A stretch of 64,000 bases of DNA from Paraburkholderia panacisoli (GTDB lineage: Bacteria; Pseudomonadota; Gammaproteobacteria; Burkholderiales; Burkholderiaceae): assembly GCF_008369935.1 (NCBI RefSeq), contig NZ_VTUZ01000036.1, forward strand, positions 1 to 64,000. Reading direction: 5' to 3'. Under the pieces are notes generated by a model that ran no database searches, was not told the origin of the DNA, and was given only the letters and a program-made list of their open reading frames with translations. Within the stretch, counting starts at the first letter, position 1. The number at the start of each line of letters is the position of its first letter. Shown here in pieces: positions 17,680-26,734 of this stretch. Position numbers and translations under genes: made by a program.

Positions 17680-18033
17680 ATGAAGTCCCTTATTCAAGCC
17701 GTTGTCGTCGCCGCCGCCCTTGCTGCTCCGGTAGCTGCATTCGCCCAAGCGAACCAAGGCCTCACGCGCGCGCAGGTGCGTGCTGAACTGGTCAAAGTGG
17801 AAAAGGCTGGCTACAACCCGGCGCGCGGGGAAGATCCGTATTACCCGGCCGATATTCAGGCTGCTGAGGGCCGCGTGGCGGCACAAAATGCGAAAGCCCC
17901 AGCGGTACAGGCTTCCGTAGCTGACACCAGTGGCGCGGGTGGAATGGTCAGTGGTTCGTCGGCATCGGGCGCCCCCGCAGCGGTCCGACCTGCAGCCAAT
18001 GACGGCATGAAGCCGCTTTACTTCGGTCATTAA
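17680..18033 (+). CDS. DUF4148 domain-containing secreted protein (longer form)
   Basis: This 117-residue protein begins with a signal peptide (residues 1-23, ending AAFAQA). The DUF4148 motif follows at once (LTRAQVRAELVKVEKAGYNPA), then YYPADIQAAEGRVAAQ and a low-complexity Ala/Ser/Gly tail ending in a short conserved-looking KPLYFGH. It is the larger form of the family common in Burkholderia. An AGGTAGT ribosome site precedes the start, and a terminator hairpin lies 90 bp after the stop, so the gene is probably transcribed alone. Confidence 0.9.
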   Translation: MKSLIQAVVVAAALAAPVAAFAQANQGLTRAQVRAELVKVEKAGYNPARGEDPYYPADIQAAEGRVAAQNAKAPAVQASVADTSGAGGMVSGSSASGAPAAVRPAANDGMKPLYFGH

Positions 18034-18124
18034 ACCGCGCCCCGTTGGCGATTCGCTGGCGATCCACCGGTCGCCCGGCTTCGCTCTCTGAGCGCGCGGC
18101 ATCTCGGCGCGCGCTCCTTCATAG

Positions 18125-18166
18125 AACTGGCCCGCTATCGGGGTAACCCTGTAGCGGGCCAGTTTT
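18125..18166 (+). terminator. Rho-independent terminator after the DUF4148 gene
   Basis: A perfect 13-bp stem (AACTGGCCCGCTA with TAGCGGGCCAGTT) with a 14-nt loop is followed by a short T run. It separates the DUF4148 gene from the FUSC gene on the same strand. Confidence 0.85.
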
Positions 18167-18230
18167 GACTGGATTGATACCTCCGCCATCGACTCCCGAC
18201 GGTTTCAGTTTTGTAGACAAGGGGTAGTCT

Positions 18231-20411
18231 GTGTTCACGAGGAGCGGGAAAGCGGCGCGGCGAACCCTGGCCGGATCTACACGATTGTGGGTCTGGGCGC
18301 GCGCGACGAAGTTAGTTGCCAGGGAATGGATGGCTGGCGACGGTCTTGTCTGGCTGCACCTGTTGAAGACGGTGACGGCCGCGTTGCTCGCGATGGGCAT
18401 CGCGATGGTGCTGGAGCTGCCGAGTCCGCGCACGGCCATGGTGACGGTGTTCGTCCTGATGCAGCCGATGAGTGGCATGGTCCTGGCCAAGAGCTTCTAT
18501 CGGGTCTTTGGAACAGCGGTCGGGATGATCGCCGCGTTAGTGCTGGGCGGCGTGTTTGTGCAACAACCCGAGCTATACATGCTTGGGCTGACGTTATGGA
18601 TCGGTGCCTGCACGGCTGCGGCAGTCCGGTATCGCCATTTCCGGTGGTACGGCTTCGTGCTCGCAGGGTACACGACCGCGCTGATTGGTATCCCAACGGT
18701 CATGCAGCCAAACGGTCTGTTTATGGCCGCACTGACACGCGCCGCTGAAGTGACAATCGGCATTCTGTGTTCAGGCGCGGTCAGCGCGCTGGTGCTGCCG
18801 CTGCGATCGAGCACCGCGCTGCAACACACCCTGCGCACCCGGTATGCCAGTTTTTCTGCCTTTGCGGCGAGCGTGCTCGGCGAGCGGGTGGGAAACGGCG
18901 CTTTAGAAACGCGATTCGCGGATCTGGTCGATGAGATCGTGGGCTTCGAAGCGGCCCGTGGCTTCGCTTCGTTCGACGATCCGAACATGCGTGTCCGAAG
19001 CCGACGGCTGGCGCGGCTCAATAGCGAATTCATGGACGCGTGTACAAGACTGCATGCGCTTCATCAGTTGTTAAAGCGCATGCATACGGGGCAGGCAAAG
19101 CCGGTCATTGAAGCAGCGTCGCCATACTTTCGTGAGCTTTCAGGCTTGCTCGGCAGGCAGAACGATCCAGGGAAGACCGATGAGGTCCGTGCAGCGAGCG
19201 CGGCAGCTGAACTCAGTGCGTTGAAGGCACGGCTGCCACAACTTGTCCGCGAAACGCGGCGCTCGCTTGAGACGTCTGCGCCGGAATTATTGCTCGACTT
19301 CGATACGGCAATGGAGCTTCTGTATCGCTTTGTTGTTGAATTCCTGCGCTATACGCAGACGTATGCGTCGCTGGCGGACCACAACCACGTTCTCGAACGA
19401 TCGGTGACGAAATACGTCGTCAAGACCAACGTCTATGTCGTGGCGATCACGTTTTTGCGTACGGCGGTGACCGTTGCAAGCGTGGGGGCGTTCTGGATTG
19501 CGACCGATTGGCCGAGCGGCGGCCTGGCCGTAATCGCGGCTGCGATAACGTGCGCCCTCAGTTCGGTATCGCCGAACCCGCCAAAGCTCGCCGCACAAAT
19601 GGCCGCAGGTGCGTCACTCGCGGCCGTGGTGGGGTATCTGGTCACGTGTTATGGGTATCCGAACATCGAGGGTTTTCCGCTGCTGTGCGTTGCGCTGGCG
19701 CCCCTGCTCGCGTTCGGTGCGTTTCTGACGATGCGTCCCGGCACGACCGGCTACGGCGTTGGCTTTTGTGTGTTCTTTTGCCTGCTTGCCGGGCCGGACA
19801 ACGTGATTGTCTATGCGCCGGATCTCCTCATCAATAACGGCATCGCGGCGGTCGCAGGTATGCTGGTTTCCTGCCTGGTTTTCACCGTGATTTTTCCCAC
19901 GGAGATGCCGTGGCGGATCCAGAAGATCAAGCGCGATCTACGGCGACAAGTAGTGCTCGTATGCAAGGGAGCGCTCACCGGACTCAATCAGCAGTTCCAG
20001 TCAAGCACGCACGACATGATGTTCCAGTTGCGCATGATCCTGATGAAGCGCTCCGCACAGCATCGCGATGCGCTGTGTTGGATGCTCGTCACCCTCGAAG
20101 TTGGACACTCGGCAATCGACCTTCGTATCGAGGGGCTCGATGCACCCTACGCGGAGCAACTGCAACCGGGATGGAGCGCGTCGATCGATGCGGTCAGGCG
20201 AGATCTGGCGGAGCTGTTCGAATACCCAGACACGAGGAGGCTCACGCATGCGCTGGCGTCTGTCGACGCGGCGATCCGGATAGCGCAGTCCTTGCGCAAC
20301 TCTCTGCATGAGAATAGCGAAAGACGTCACCGAATGCAGCGGATTCTGAGCTATCTGCACTTTATCCGAAGTGCGCTGCTCGACCGGGATGCTCCCTTTT
20401 ACGCGAGCTGA
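18231..20411 (+). CDS. FUSC-family aromatic acid/fusaric acid exporter (long form)
   Basis: This 726-residue membrane protein has the two-block FUSC layout: an N-terminal TM bundle (about residues 40-185, with SPRTAMVTVFVLMQP), a cytoplasmic helical region (about 190-395), a second TM bundle (about 400-555) and a C-terminal soluble domain. The length and motifs match AaeB/YccS-type exporters. The GTG at 18231 is used as start; an ATG at residue 34 just before the first TM is an alternative. No adaptor or outer-membrane partner is adjacent, so it may borrow one or act alone. The LysR gene downstream is convergent. Confidence 0.85.
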   Translation: MFTRSGKAARRTLAGSTRLWVWARATKLVAREWMAGDGLVWLHLLKTVTAALLAMGIAMVLELPSPRTAMVTVFVLMQPMSGMVLAKSFYRVFGTAVGMIAALVLGGVFVQQPELYMLGLTLWIGACTAAAVRYRHFRWYGFVLAGYTTALIGIPTVMQPNGLFMAALTRAAEVTIGILCSGAVSALVLPLRSSTALQHTLRTRYASFSAFAASVLGERVGNGALETRFADLVDEIVGFEAARGFASFDDPNMRVRSRRLARLNSEFMDACTRLHALHQLLKRMHTGQAKPVIEAASPYFRELSGLLGRQNDPGKTDEVRAASAAAELSALKARLPQLVRETRRSLETSAPELLLDFDTAMELLYRFVVEFLRYTQTYASLADHNHVLERSVTKYVVKTNVYVVAITFLRTAVTVASVGAFWIATDWPSGGLAVIAAAITCALSSVSPNPPKLAAQMAAGASLAAVVGYLVTCYGYPNIEGFPLLCVALAPLLAFGAFLTMRPGTTGYGVGFCVFFCLLAGPDNVIVYAPDLLINNGIAAVAGMLVSCLVFTVIFPTEMPWRIQKIKRDLRRQVVLVCKGALTGLNQQFQSSTHDMMFQLRMILMKRSAQHRDALCWMLVTLEVGHSAIDLRIEGLDAPYAEQLQPGWSASIDAVRRDLAELFEYPDTRRLTHALASVDAAIRIAQSLRNSLHENSERRHRMQRILSYLHFIRSALLDRDAPFYAS

Positions 20412-20464
20412 GCGCGCGGCCGGCCCTCAAGAGAGTGGAGGCCATCTCTAGCGCTCATCGCCGG

Positions 20465-21388
20465 TCAGCCGGCAAGCAGTGTCTTGTCGCGTGCAATGAC
20501 TTCTGGCAGATGGGTGCGCAGGAAGTCGACCCACGTCCGTGTCTTCGCATCGATGAACTTGCGCGACGGGTAGAGCGCGTAAATATTCATGTTTTGCAAC
20601 GTGTGATGGGGTAGCACGCGAACCAGGGTGCCGTCGCGCAGACCGTCGACGGCGGCATACAGCGGCAGCATGCCGATACCCATTCCCGCACGAATGGCGA
20701 CCACAAGCGATTCGGCGATATTCACCTGCAACGGGCCGCGAACCAGAATCAATTCGCTGCCACCGGGACCTTCGAGTAACCACTCGTGCGGTGGAAAAGC
20801 AGGCGTGTTCAATATCAGGCATTCATGTTGCGCCAGATCGCCGGGTTTCTCTGGGGTACCCCGCGAACGCACGTAGTGCGGCGAAGCGCACAGGATACCG
20901 CACGTCGAGCCGAGCAGGTGAGAAACCATCTCCGAGTCAGAAAGCGAAGGAGCCCCAATTATGGCAACATCGCTGCCGCCTCCGAACAGATCAGGCGCGC
21001 TCTGTGACATTGTCAGTTCGACCGTCACGTCCGGGTACTGGGCTCGATACCTTGAGATCGCCGGCAGCAGGTAGTGCTGCCCAATGCTCGCGAAGCTGAA
21101 CAATCGCAACGTGCCGGCGGGACGCTCATGCGCGCCGCTCGCCTCCTCCTCTGCCTTGTCGAGGTCGGCGAGGATTTGCCGACAACGCTCCAGGTAGCGC
21201 TCGCCGGCTGGCGTGACGGAAAGACGCCGCGTCGACCTGTTAAGCAGGCGTGTGCGCAGGTGGGCTTCGAGATCTGCTACCGCGCGAGACATGGCGCCGG
21301 TCGTCGAGTCGTGCGATTGAGCCGCAGCGGTGAAACTGCCCGCTTCGACGACCCTAGCGAACACCCGCATACTTTTTAGTGTGTCCAT
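20465..21388 (-). CDS. LysR-family transcriptional regulator
   Basis: This 307-residue protein has an N-terminal helix-turn-helix (residues 1-60, with AVADLEAHLRTRLLNRSTRR) and an effector domain of normal length. It belongs to the CrgA-like subgroup, like the first LysR gene of the window at 663. It sits between the long FUSC exporter (convergent) and a truncated FUSC remnant upstream, whose transcription would run into it. Its target is not evident; its original divergent partner may have been lost in the rearrangement that truncated the exporter remnant. Confidence 0.87.
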   Translation of the reverse strand: MDTLKSMRVFARVVEAGSFTAAAQSHDSTTGAMSRAVADLEAHLRTRLLNRSTRRLSVTPAGERYLERCRQILADLDKAEEEASGAHERPAGTLRLFSFASIGQHYLLPAISRYRAQYPDVTVELTMSQSAPDLFGGGSDVAIIGAPSLSDSEMVSHLLGSTCGILCASPHYVRSRGTPEKPGDLAQHECLILNTPAFPPHEWLLEGPGGSELILVRGPLQVNIAESLVVAIRAGMGIGMLPLYAAVDGLRDGTLVRVLPHHTLQNMNIYALYPSRKFIDAKTRTWVDFLRTHLPEVIARDKTLLAG

Positions 21389-21660
21389 AAAACCCTCGAG
21401 TTTAGACGCTCACGACCGCATCGCGCCGCGCGTTCGCCGACATCACCCAGACAGAACACGTGGCTGATAGCGACCGCGTTGTTGATGTTCGCTAATTTAG
21501 CGGTCGACGCCGTTACCAGCGAAACGAGCAACCACTCCGTCTGACCGGAAACCAGCGTGAGCACGATTAACGGGAAAAGAGCAGTCAACGCGCGAACAAG
21601 CGCGTTGCTGTCGATAGCAGCCCCGATGTGCGACAGCACCGACTCGACGACCTGGTAACG
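21376..21660 (-). pseudogene. FUSC/DUF2955 transporter, N-terminal remnant (module copy 2)
   Basis: The frame contains ALVRALTALFPLIVLTLVSGQTEW-type residues that align with residues 25-50 of the intact 355-residue transporter at 13273-14340, in the same position relative to the isochorismatase gene. After about 60 residues the similarity ends and the frame stops at 21376. About 290 residues are gone, apparently replaced by the LysR gene segment. Confidence 0.65.
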
Positions 21661-21935
21661 GCTTTTTTTGCGCCGGCGAAGCGGCGGTTATACGGTTAAC
21701 TGATTGTCCATCGGATCTTGATTTGAACATCTCGGCGACTCCTGCACTAAACCATCGCACTCTGCTGCCGCCCTTCTCGAATGCACGGATAGGTCGGTGC
21801 ACAAATGGAGCAGCCGCGGGTTGACTCGATCCGATGTGTCGGTCGCTCCAGATGAGAAGGTGTACCGATCGACGCGCCTTCCATGCCGTCAACGGCTGCG
21901 CAATGGTGTGGCTCATGGCCTTTCGTAGGCCGGTG

Positions 21936-22515
21936 TCAGTTCGCGAGCGCCTTGATCACGTCCTCGGACTGTCGCACCAGGCCAAGCCTCGGGAAAATGT
22001 AATTAACCGAAGCGTGATGATGCTCGGCCGCGGCGCAGCTCATCGCATCCTCGGCGAGCACGAGTGTATAGAGTTCATAGCCGGCTCGCGCCGTCGACTC
22101 GACACCGATATTCGTCGAAATTCCGCCGAGCACAATGGTCTTGATGCCTCGGCGACGCAATTGCAAATCGAGTTCGGTGCCGTGAAATTGCGTTCCACTG
22201 CCGCTTCGTGATCTTGAGATCATGCTCGCTTGCTTCGAGCGCCTCGGGGAAGTCCCACCACGTCGGGGGAAGTCCGCCGGCTGGAGGCGTCGCAGGCCGG
22301 TCGACGGGTTGCTTCAGCGCATCGCCGAAATCGTGGCTCCAGCCCACGCGCACCAGCACGACTGGCGCACTGAGTTCCCGGAAGCGCTTCGCGAGCTTCG
22401 CCGAGGCGGTCAGCATGGACTCGGCGCTGCGAGGGGCCTTCCCAAAACCAAGGATGCCCTGCTGGAGGTCGATCAGAACGAGCGCGGTAGTTTGGGGGTC
22501 AAGTTTCTGCAGCAT
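21936..22515 (-). pseudogene. Isochorismatase-family hydrolase, frameshifted (module copy 2)
   Basis: The 5' half (from 22515) matches the intact copy-1 protein from its first residue through catalytic Asp16 (VLIDLQQG) to the Lys of KITKRQW. One extra base near 22187 then shifts the frame, and the remaining half (FHGTELDLQLRRRG, GISTNIGVEST, to KALAN) continues in the next frame to the stop at 21936. The length without the shift equals the 193-residue copy. A truncated product would lack the active-site loop. The adjacent TetR gene and its operators are intact. Confidence 0.87.
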
Positions 22516-22553
22516 GTTTGCCTTCCGTTGAACTTAGCAAGCTAAAGGTGTAT

Positions 22554-22571
22554 TGTGAGGTTTATCTCACA
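22554..22571. promoter_or_regulatory. Palindromic operator 1, module copy 2
   Basis: A perfect TGTGAG-N6-CTCACA palindrome lies between the divergent hydrolase and TetR genes, matching 15001-15018 in its arms but not in its spacer. Confidence 0.8.
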
Positions 22572-22580
22572 TTTCAATTT

Positions 22581-22598
22581 TATGAGTATGGCCTCACA
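22581..22598. promoter_or_regulatory. Palindromic operator 2, overlapping the TetR start
   Basis: TATGAG-N6-CTCACA lies 27 bp from operator 1. It contains both candidate start codons (22582 and 22588) of the regulator, as does the equivalent site in copy 1. Confidence 0.75.
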
Positions 22599-23229
22599 AA
22601 AGTCAACCGGAACATTGCGTGCCGAAAGCGGCCAGGCGAAAGCCCCCCGGCGTGCACGCGGTCACGCGCGGGTCGCGTCGCTGCTGGAGGCAGCGGGCAC
22701 CGAATTCGCAGACAAGGGGTACGACGCAGCAACCATGACAGCGATTGCCGCGCGCGCGGGTGCATCGATTGGCTCGCTGTATCAGTTTTTTCCCACCAAG
22801 GATCAGATCGCGGGGGCGTTGCTCGAAAGCTATGTGAACATGCTCGCAGAGACGTTCCACAAGCTGCGCGAGGCTGCGCCTTCTTTGGACGTATCACTTC
22901 TTGCGAGCCGGTTGACCAGAACGTTTGTGAAATTCCGCGCGACCCATCCGGCATTCGCGGCCTTAGCCGAGACCTATAGTGATGCTCTCCCGGGTACCAT
23001 CAGCATCCGCGAACGTCTGCGCGGAGAAATCGCATCCGTGCTGGCCGCAGTGGCACCGCAACTGGAGCCTGCGGAGATCGCCGTCCGTGCCGCCGTGATC
23101 CAGCAGATCATGAAAGCAGCCGTCGCGATCAACGGCGATACCTCCATAGCCAGTCGCAAAGCTGTGATGGACGAACTGGAAGGTCTCATGCGACTTTACC
23201 TGGACGAGGCGATCGCAGTCACCAGATAG
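22582..23229 (+). CDS. TetR/AcrR-family repressor (module copy 2, intact)
   Basis: From ATG 22582 the protein is 215 residues long. It has a basic N-terminal arm (KAPRRARGHARVASLLEA), a TetR helix-turn-helix (MTAIAARAGASIGSLYQFFP, about residues 45-75) and a C-terminal all-helical ligand domain of normal length. It is divergent from the hydrolase, and two palindromes fill the 66-bp gap and overlap its start, so self-repression and control of the hydrolase/exporter are very likely. A GTG nine codons upstream is possible but lies inside operator 1. It is the only complete regulator of the duplicated module and may control both loci. Confidence 0.9.
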   Translation: MSMASQKSTGTLRAESGQAKAPRRARGHARVASLLEAAGTEFADKGYDAATMTAIAARAGASIGSLYQFFPTKDQIAGALLESYVNMLAETFHKLREAAPSLDVSLLASRLTRTFVKFRATHPAFAALAETYSDALPGTISIRERLRGEIASVLAAVAPQLEPAEIAVRAAVIQQIMKAAVAINGDTSIASRKAVMDELEGLMRLYLDEAIAVTR

Positions 23230-23330
23230 CGCGTCGCCGGCTCTCGAGCGGGTGCGCCGCGCAGCTCGGCCAGAACGTGCCGTGCCACCCGATGTTTCGG
23301 TCGCTGACTGGTGCGCAACGAGCGGTCCTG

Positions 23331-23408
23331 TGCCGTTGTTCACGGCACTCAGTCACACGAAAGATCCGCTCGTTGCGTTCCTGCTGTCGTTCGCCGGACT
23401 CGTGATGC
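23331..23408 (+). repeat. 78-bp copy of an internal piece of the MFS gene at 28673-28750
   Basis: 76 of 78 bases match an internal coding segment (about FTALSHTKDPLVAFLLSFAGLVM) of the MFS transporter 5.3 kb downstream, in the same orientation. No other part of that transporter is present here. It ends just before the convergent LysR gene. Confidence 0.88.
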
Positions 23409-23415
23409 CATACGT

Positions 23416-24318
23416 CTACGCCAGTGAGGTTGCAGGGTAAGGCTCAATCAGTTCCGCGAAACGGTCAGCGAGCGTCTGTCTCGCACGTGCTGGCCAGATC
23501 GCGCTGAGTTCGAAACGCGGCAGCGTGGCGCCATCAATGATCTCGCACAGCCTGACTCCGCTAAATTGTAACGCCCGTACCGAACGCGGCAGCAGCGACA
23601 CACCGCACCCCGCGGCGACGCACGCGAGTACGGTCAGCGACCGGTTCGCGTCCTGCACGATCTCCACCGCACAACCCGCTTGCCGGAACGCGCTCAGGAT
23701 GCCCGCGCGAACGCTGGGCAACTGGCCGTGCGGAAACCATACGAGCCCGTGCTGCGCGAGCTCGCGTAAAGACACACTCGCGCCGGCCTCCAACGGAAAC
23801 GTCTCCGGCAACACCGCGACCAATTGCTCCCGCGCGATCAGCTTTTCCCGCATCTTGCCCGCGACCGCCACCGGCGTATGCAGCAAGCCAATATCGATTT
23901 CCCCTTTCTCGAGCGCGCTCGCCTGCTCGGCATTGCTCATCTCGCGCAGCACCAACTCGACATCCGGCACCGACGCGCGCAACGCCGCAATAGCGCGCGG
24001 CAGCACTTCGAACAGTGCCGCCGACGCGAAACCAACCGTCAGACGCCCTGCTCGTTGTGCGCCGATCTCACGAGCGCGGTGCGAGGCGGCGTCGATTCTC
24101 GCGACGCTCATCCGCACATCCTCGACGATCGCCAGCCCGGCCGCGGTAAGGTCCGCGCCACGCCGCGTCCGGCTGAACAGCTTGACGCCCAGTTCATTCT
24201 CCATACGCGTGAGCGCCTGACTCAGCGCGGGTTGCGCGATGTTCAGGCGCTCAGCAGCGCGCGTGACGCTGCCTGCATCGGCGACGGCGAGGAAGTACTT
24301 CAGGTTGCGCGTGTCCAT
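23416..24318 (-). CDS. LysR-family transcriptional regulator
   Basis: The start at 24318 (MDTRNLKYFLAVADAGS) gives 300 residues with the usual helix-turn-helix (RAAERLNIAQPALSQALTRME) and effector domain. The upstream in-frame extension lacks family similarity. It is divergent from the MFS/amidohydrolase pair across a 123-bp gap, the classic arrangement for control of that pair, and an ATATGA-N16-TCATAT inverted repeat lies in the gap. The subgroup resembles NAC/CbbR-like regulators of catabolic genes. The inducer is unknown. Confidence 0.9.
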   Translation of the reverse strand: MDTRNLKYFLAVADAGSVTRAAERLNIAQPALSQALTRMENELGVKLFSRTRRGADLTAAGLAIVEDVRMSVARIDAASHRAREIGAQRAGRLTVGFASAALFEVLPRAIAALRASVPDVELVLREMSNAEQASALEKGEIDIGLLHTPVAVAGKMREKLIAREQLVAVLPETFPLEAGASVSLRELAQHGLVWFPHGQLPSVRAGILSAFRQAGCAVEIVQDANRSLTVLACVAAGCGVSLLPRSVRALQFSGVRLCEIIDGATLPRFELSAIWPARARQTLADRFAELIEPYPATSLA

Positions 24319-24327
24319 ATTAAAACG

Positions 24328-24355
24328 ATATGAAAATTGATCATTTCCATCATAT
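24328..24355. promoter_or_regulatory. Candidate LysR operator in the divergent gap
   Basis: An inverted repeat ATATGA-N16-TCATAT lies between the LysR gene and the MFS gene. Position and symmetry fit a LysR site, but the arms are short and AT-rich. Confidence 0.35.
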
Positions 24356-24441
24356 ATGTTTATCCACGTGCTCGCTAGAATGCCTCCACGGGCGATGCAG
24401 CGAGCGATTGTCGTCACGGAAAATAGACTCTGGAGACAACG

Positions 24442-25695
24442 ATGAACTGGTACCGCGACATATCGACGCCGGAAAAGCGCACCCTGTGGAGTTGCTTTGC
24501 CGGATGGGCGCTCGACGGCGTGGACACGCAGTTGTTCAGCCTCGTGATCCCGACCTTGCTCGTGACCTGGGGCATCGGCAAGGGCCAAGCGGGCTTGATC
24601 GGGGGCGCAACGCTCGTCGCCGGTGCGTTGGGGGGCCTGCTCGCAGGCATGCTATCGGACCGGTACGGCCGCGTGCGCGCGCTGCAGATCACCGTGGTCT
24701 GGTTCTCCCTCTTCACCTTCCTCAGCGCCTTTGCGCAGAACTTCGAACAGTTGCTTGTCCTCAAGTCGTTGCAGGGCGTGGGTTTTGGAGGCGAATGGAC
24801 CGCGGGAGCGGTGCTGTTGAGTGAGACCATTCGCGCGGAGCATCGCGGTAAGGCGATGGGCATTGTGCAGAGCGCGTGGGGGTTCGGCTGGGCAGGCGCG
24901 GTTCTTCTGTACACGCTGGTTTTCTCGTTCGTGTCGCCGGATTGGGCGTGGCGGTTGCTGTTCGGCATCGGCGTGATCCCCGCCGGGCTCGTGCTTTATC
25001 TGCGCCGCAATGTGGTCGAACCACCGCGAGCCGTCATGCCTGGCGCGTCGACGAGGCAGGCGCTCCCCACTGTAAGGAGCATCTTCGACCGGTCGGTGAT
25101 CCGCACGACGATCATGGGCGCACTGATCGGCGTGGGTGCGCACGGCGGCTATCACGCCATCACTACGTGGCTGCCCACTTACCTCAAGACCGAGCGGCAT
25201 CTGTCGGTGCTCGGCACGGGCGGTTATCTTGCAGTCGTCATTACGGCGTTCATCTGCGGCTGCTTCGTGAGCGCGTGGCTCCAGGACCGCATCGGCCGCC
25301 GGCTCAACGTGATCCTCTTCGCCGTGTGCTGCGTCGCAACGGTCAACCTCTACGTCTTCCTGCCGATGGGAGACACCGCCATGCTGTTCCTCAGCTTTCC
25401 GCTGGGTTTCTTTGCAGCCGGCATCCCCGCAACGCTCGGCACACTTTTCAACGAACTCTATCCGCAAGGTATTCGCGGCACCGGCGTCGGTTTTTGCTAC
25501 AACTTCGGACGGATTGTCTCGGCAGGTTTTCCGGTGCTGGTCGGACACATGGGCAACTCGATGCCGCTCGGCTCGGCGCTCGGCATCGATGCCGGCATTG
25601 CATATGGACTCGTGGTCGTGGCCGCTCTCATGCTGCCGGAAACGAAGGACCGCCCGATCGCGATGGTAGCGGCCAACGCCGCGACCCGCGCCTAA
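24442..25695 (+). CDS. MFS transporter, sialate/aromatic acid:H+ symporter type
   Basis: This 417-residue protein has twelve predicted TM helices and the MFS loop-2 signature GMLSDRYGRVRALQ. The opening (WALDGVDTQLFSLVIPTL) and GGEWTAGAVLLSE resemble the SHS/AAHS families that import organic acids. It is divergent from a LysR gene and followed 11 bp later by an amidohydrolase, so it probably imports that enzyme's substrate. The start ATG 24442 has GGAGACA upstream. Confidence 0.88.
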   Translation: MNWYRDISTPEKRTLWSCFAGWALDGVDTQLFSLVIPTLLVTWGIGKGQAGLIGGATLVAGALGGLLAGMLSDRYGRVRALQITVVWFSLFTFLSAFAQNFEQLLVLKSLQGVGFGGEWTAGAVLLSETIRAEHRGKAMGIVQSAWGFGWAGAVLLYTLVFSFVSPDWAWRLLFGIGVIPAGLVLYLRRNVVEPPRAVMPGASTRQALPTVRSIFDRSVIRTTIMGALIGVGAHGGYHAITTWLPTYLKTERHLSVLGTGGYLAVVITAFICGCFVSAWLQDRIGRRLNVILFAVCCVATVNLYVFLPMGDTAMLFLSFPLGFFAAGIPATLGTLFNELYPQGIRGTGVGFCYNFGRIVSAGFPVLVGHMGNSMPLGSALGIDAGIAYGLVVVAALMLPETKDRPIAMVAANAATRA

Positions 25696-25706
25696 CGGGG
25701 AAACAC

Positions 25707-26594
25707 ATGATCGACGAACAGATTCAAACGATGCCGATCCAAGGCACTACGGTGGCGGACCAGTGGTACCACACCAAAGATCTGCGGATCATCGCAATCG
25801 ACGCGCACGCCCATGTGTTCGTGCGCGGTTTGCCGCTTGCGCAGCAGCGTCGCCACGCGCCGGATTACGACGCAACGGTCGATGCCTACGCCGGCCACCT
25901 GCTGTCGAACGGTGTCTCGCACGCTGTGCTCGTGCAACCAAGTTTTCTCGGTACAGACAACTCCTTTTTCCTCGATGTGGCGAAGCGCTATCCGCGACGT
26001 TTTCGTGGAGTGGCGGTCGTGGATTGCGCGGTCACTGATAACGAACTCGCACTGCTCAATAGCACAGGCGTAGTGGGTATCCGATTGAATCTCGTCGGCT
26101 TGAAACTTCCTCAACTGACCGCGCCCGACTGGCAGCAGCTGTTCGCGCGTGTCAACGCGCTCGGCTGGCATGTCGAGGTTCACCGTGAGGCGGTGGACTT
26201 GCACACCGTTGTCGGGCCGCTGCTCGAGCAGGGCTGCACGGTGGTCGTCGATCACTTCGGCCGGCCCGATCCGCGCGCCGCTGCCGACGATCCGGGCTTT
26301 CAATACCTGCTGTCGCTTGCTGCCACGGGACGCGTCTGGGTGAAGCTGTCGGCGGCTTACCGGAGTGCGCCGAACGATGACGGCACGGCGTTGGGCACCT
26401 CCCTGGCGAGCCAGATTCTCGACACTTACACACCCGATCGACTGATCTGGGGCAGCGACTGGCCGCATACGCAGCATCAGCAAATCGTCGATTACAACGC
26501 TACTCGGCGGGCACTCGATCAGTGGGTTCCGGACATGGCGCAGCGCGAGTCTATTTTGACCAGCTCGGCGCGCACGCTTTATCGATTCGAATAA
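25707..26594 (+). CDS. Amidohydrolase-2 family (lactonase/decarboxylase-like) enzyme
   Basis: This 295-residue TIM-barrel amidohydrolase has the metal-ligand strand IDAHAHVF (about residue 33), a His in HVEVHRE, VVDHFGRPD and the terminal Asp in IWGSDWPHTQ. This pattern matches 2-pyrone-4,6-dicarboxylate lactonase-like enzymes that open lactones or hydrolyse dicarboxylate derivatives. It follows the MFS gene by 11 bp and shares its LysR control. The substrate is uncertain; a carboxylic-acid lactone is the most likely choice by family. Confidence 0.82.
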   Translation: MIDEQIQTMPIQGTTVADQWYHTKDLRIIAIDAHAHVFVRGLPLAQQRRHAPDYDATVDAYAGHLLSNGVSHAVLVQPSFLGTDNSFFLDVAKRYPRRFRGVAVVDCAVTDNELALLNSTGVVGIRLNLVGLKLPQLTAPDWQQLFARVNALGWHVEVHREAVDLHTVVGPLLEQGCTVVVDHFGRPDPRAAADDPGFQYLLSLAATGRVWVKLSAAYRSAPNDDGTALGTSLASQILDTYTPDRLIWGSDWPHTQHQQIVDYNATRRALDQWVPDMAQRESILTSSARTLYRFE

Positions 26595-26734
26595 GCCCCT
26601 CGACCGGGCGGCGGCCAATCCGCCGGAACGGCACATCACAACGACGGAAATTTCAGCCATCTCACCGATCTATCAAGATCGCCGGAAACGCACGTGAGCA
26701 GCACCCAACCCGAACGTCAAACGGTGATGAAGTT

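Noticed and set aside
24652..25548. 298-codon minus-strand frame over the MFS gene
   Set aside because: Composition rich in Arg, Glu and His is typical of antisense reading; the sense strand is a clear transporter.
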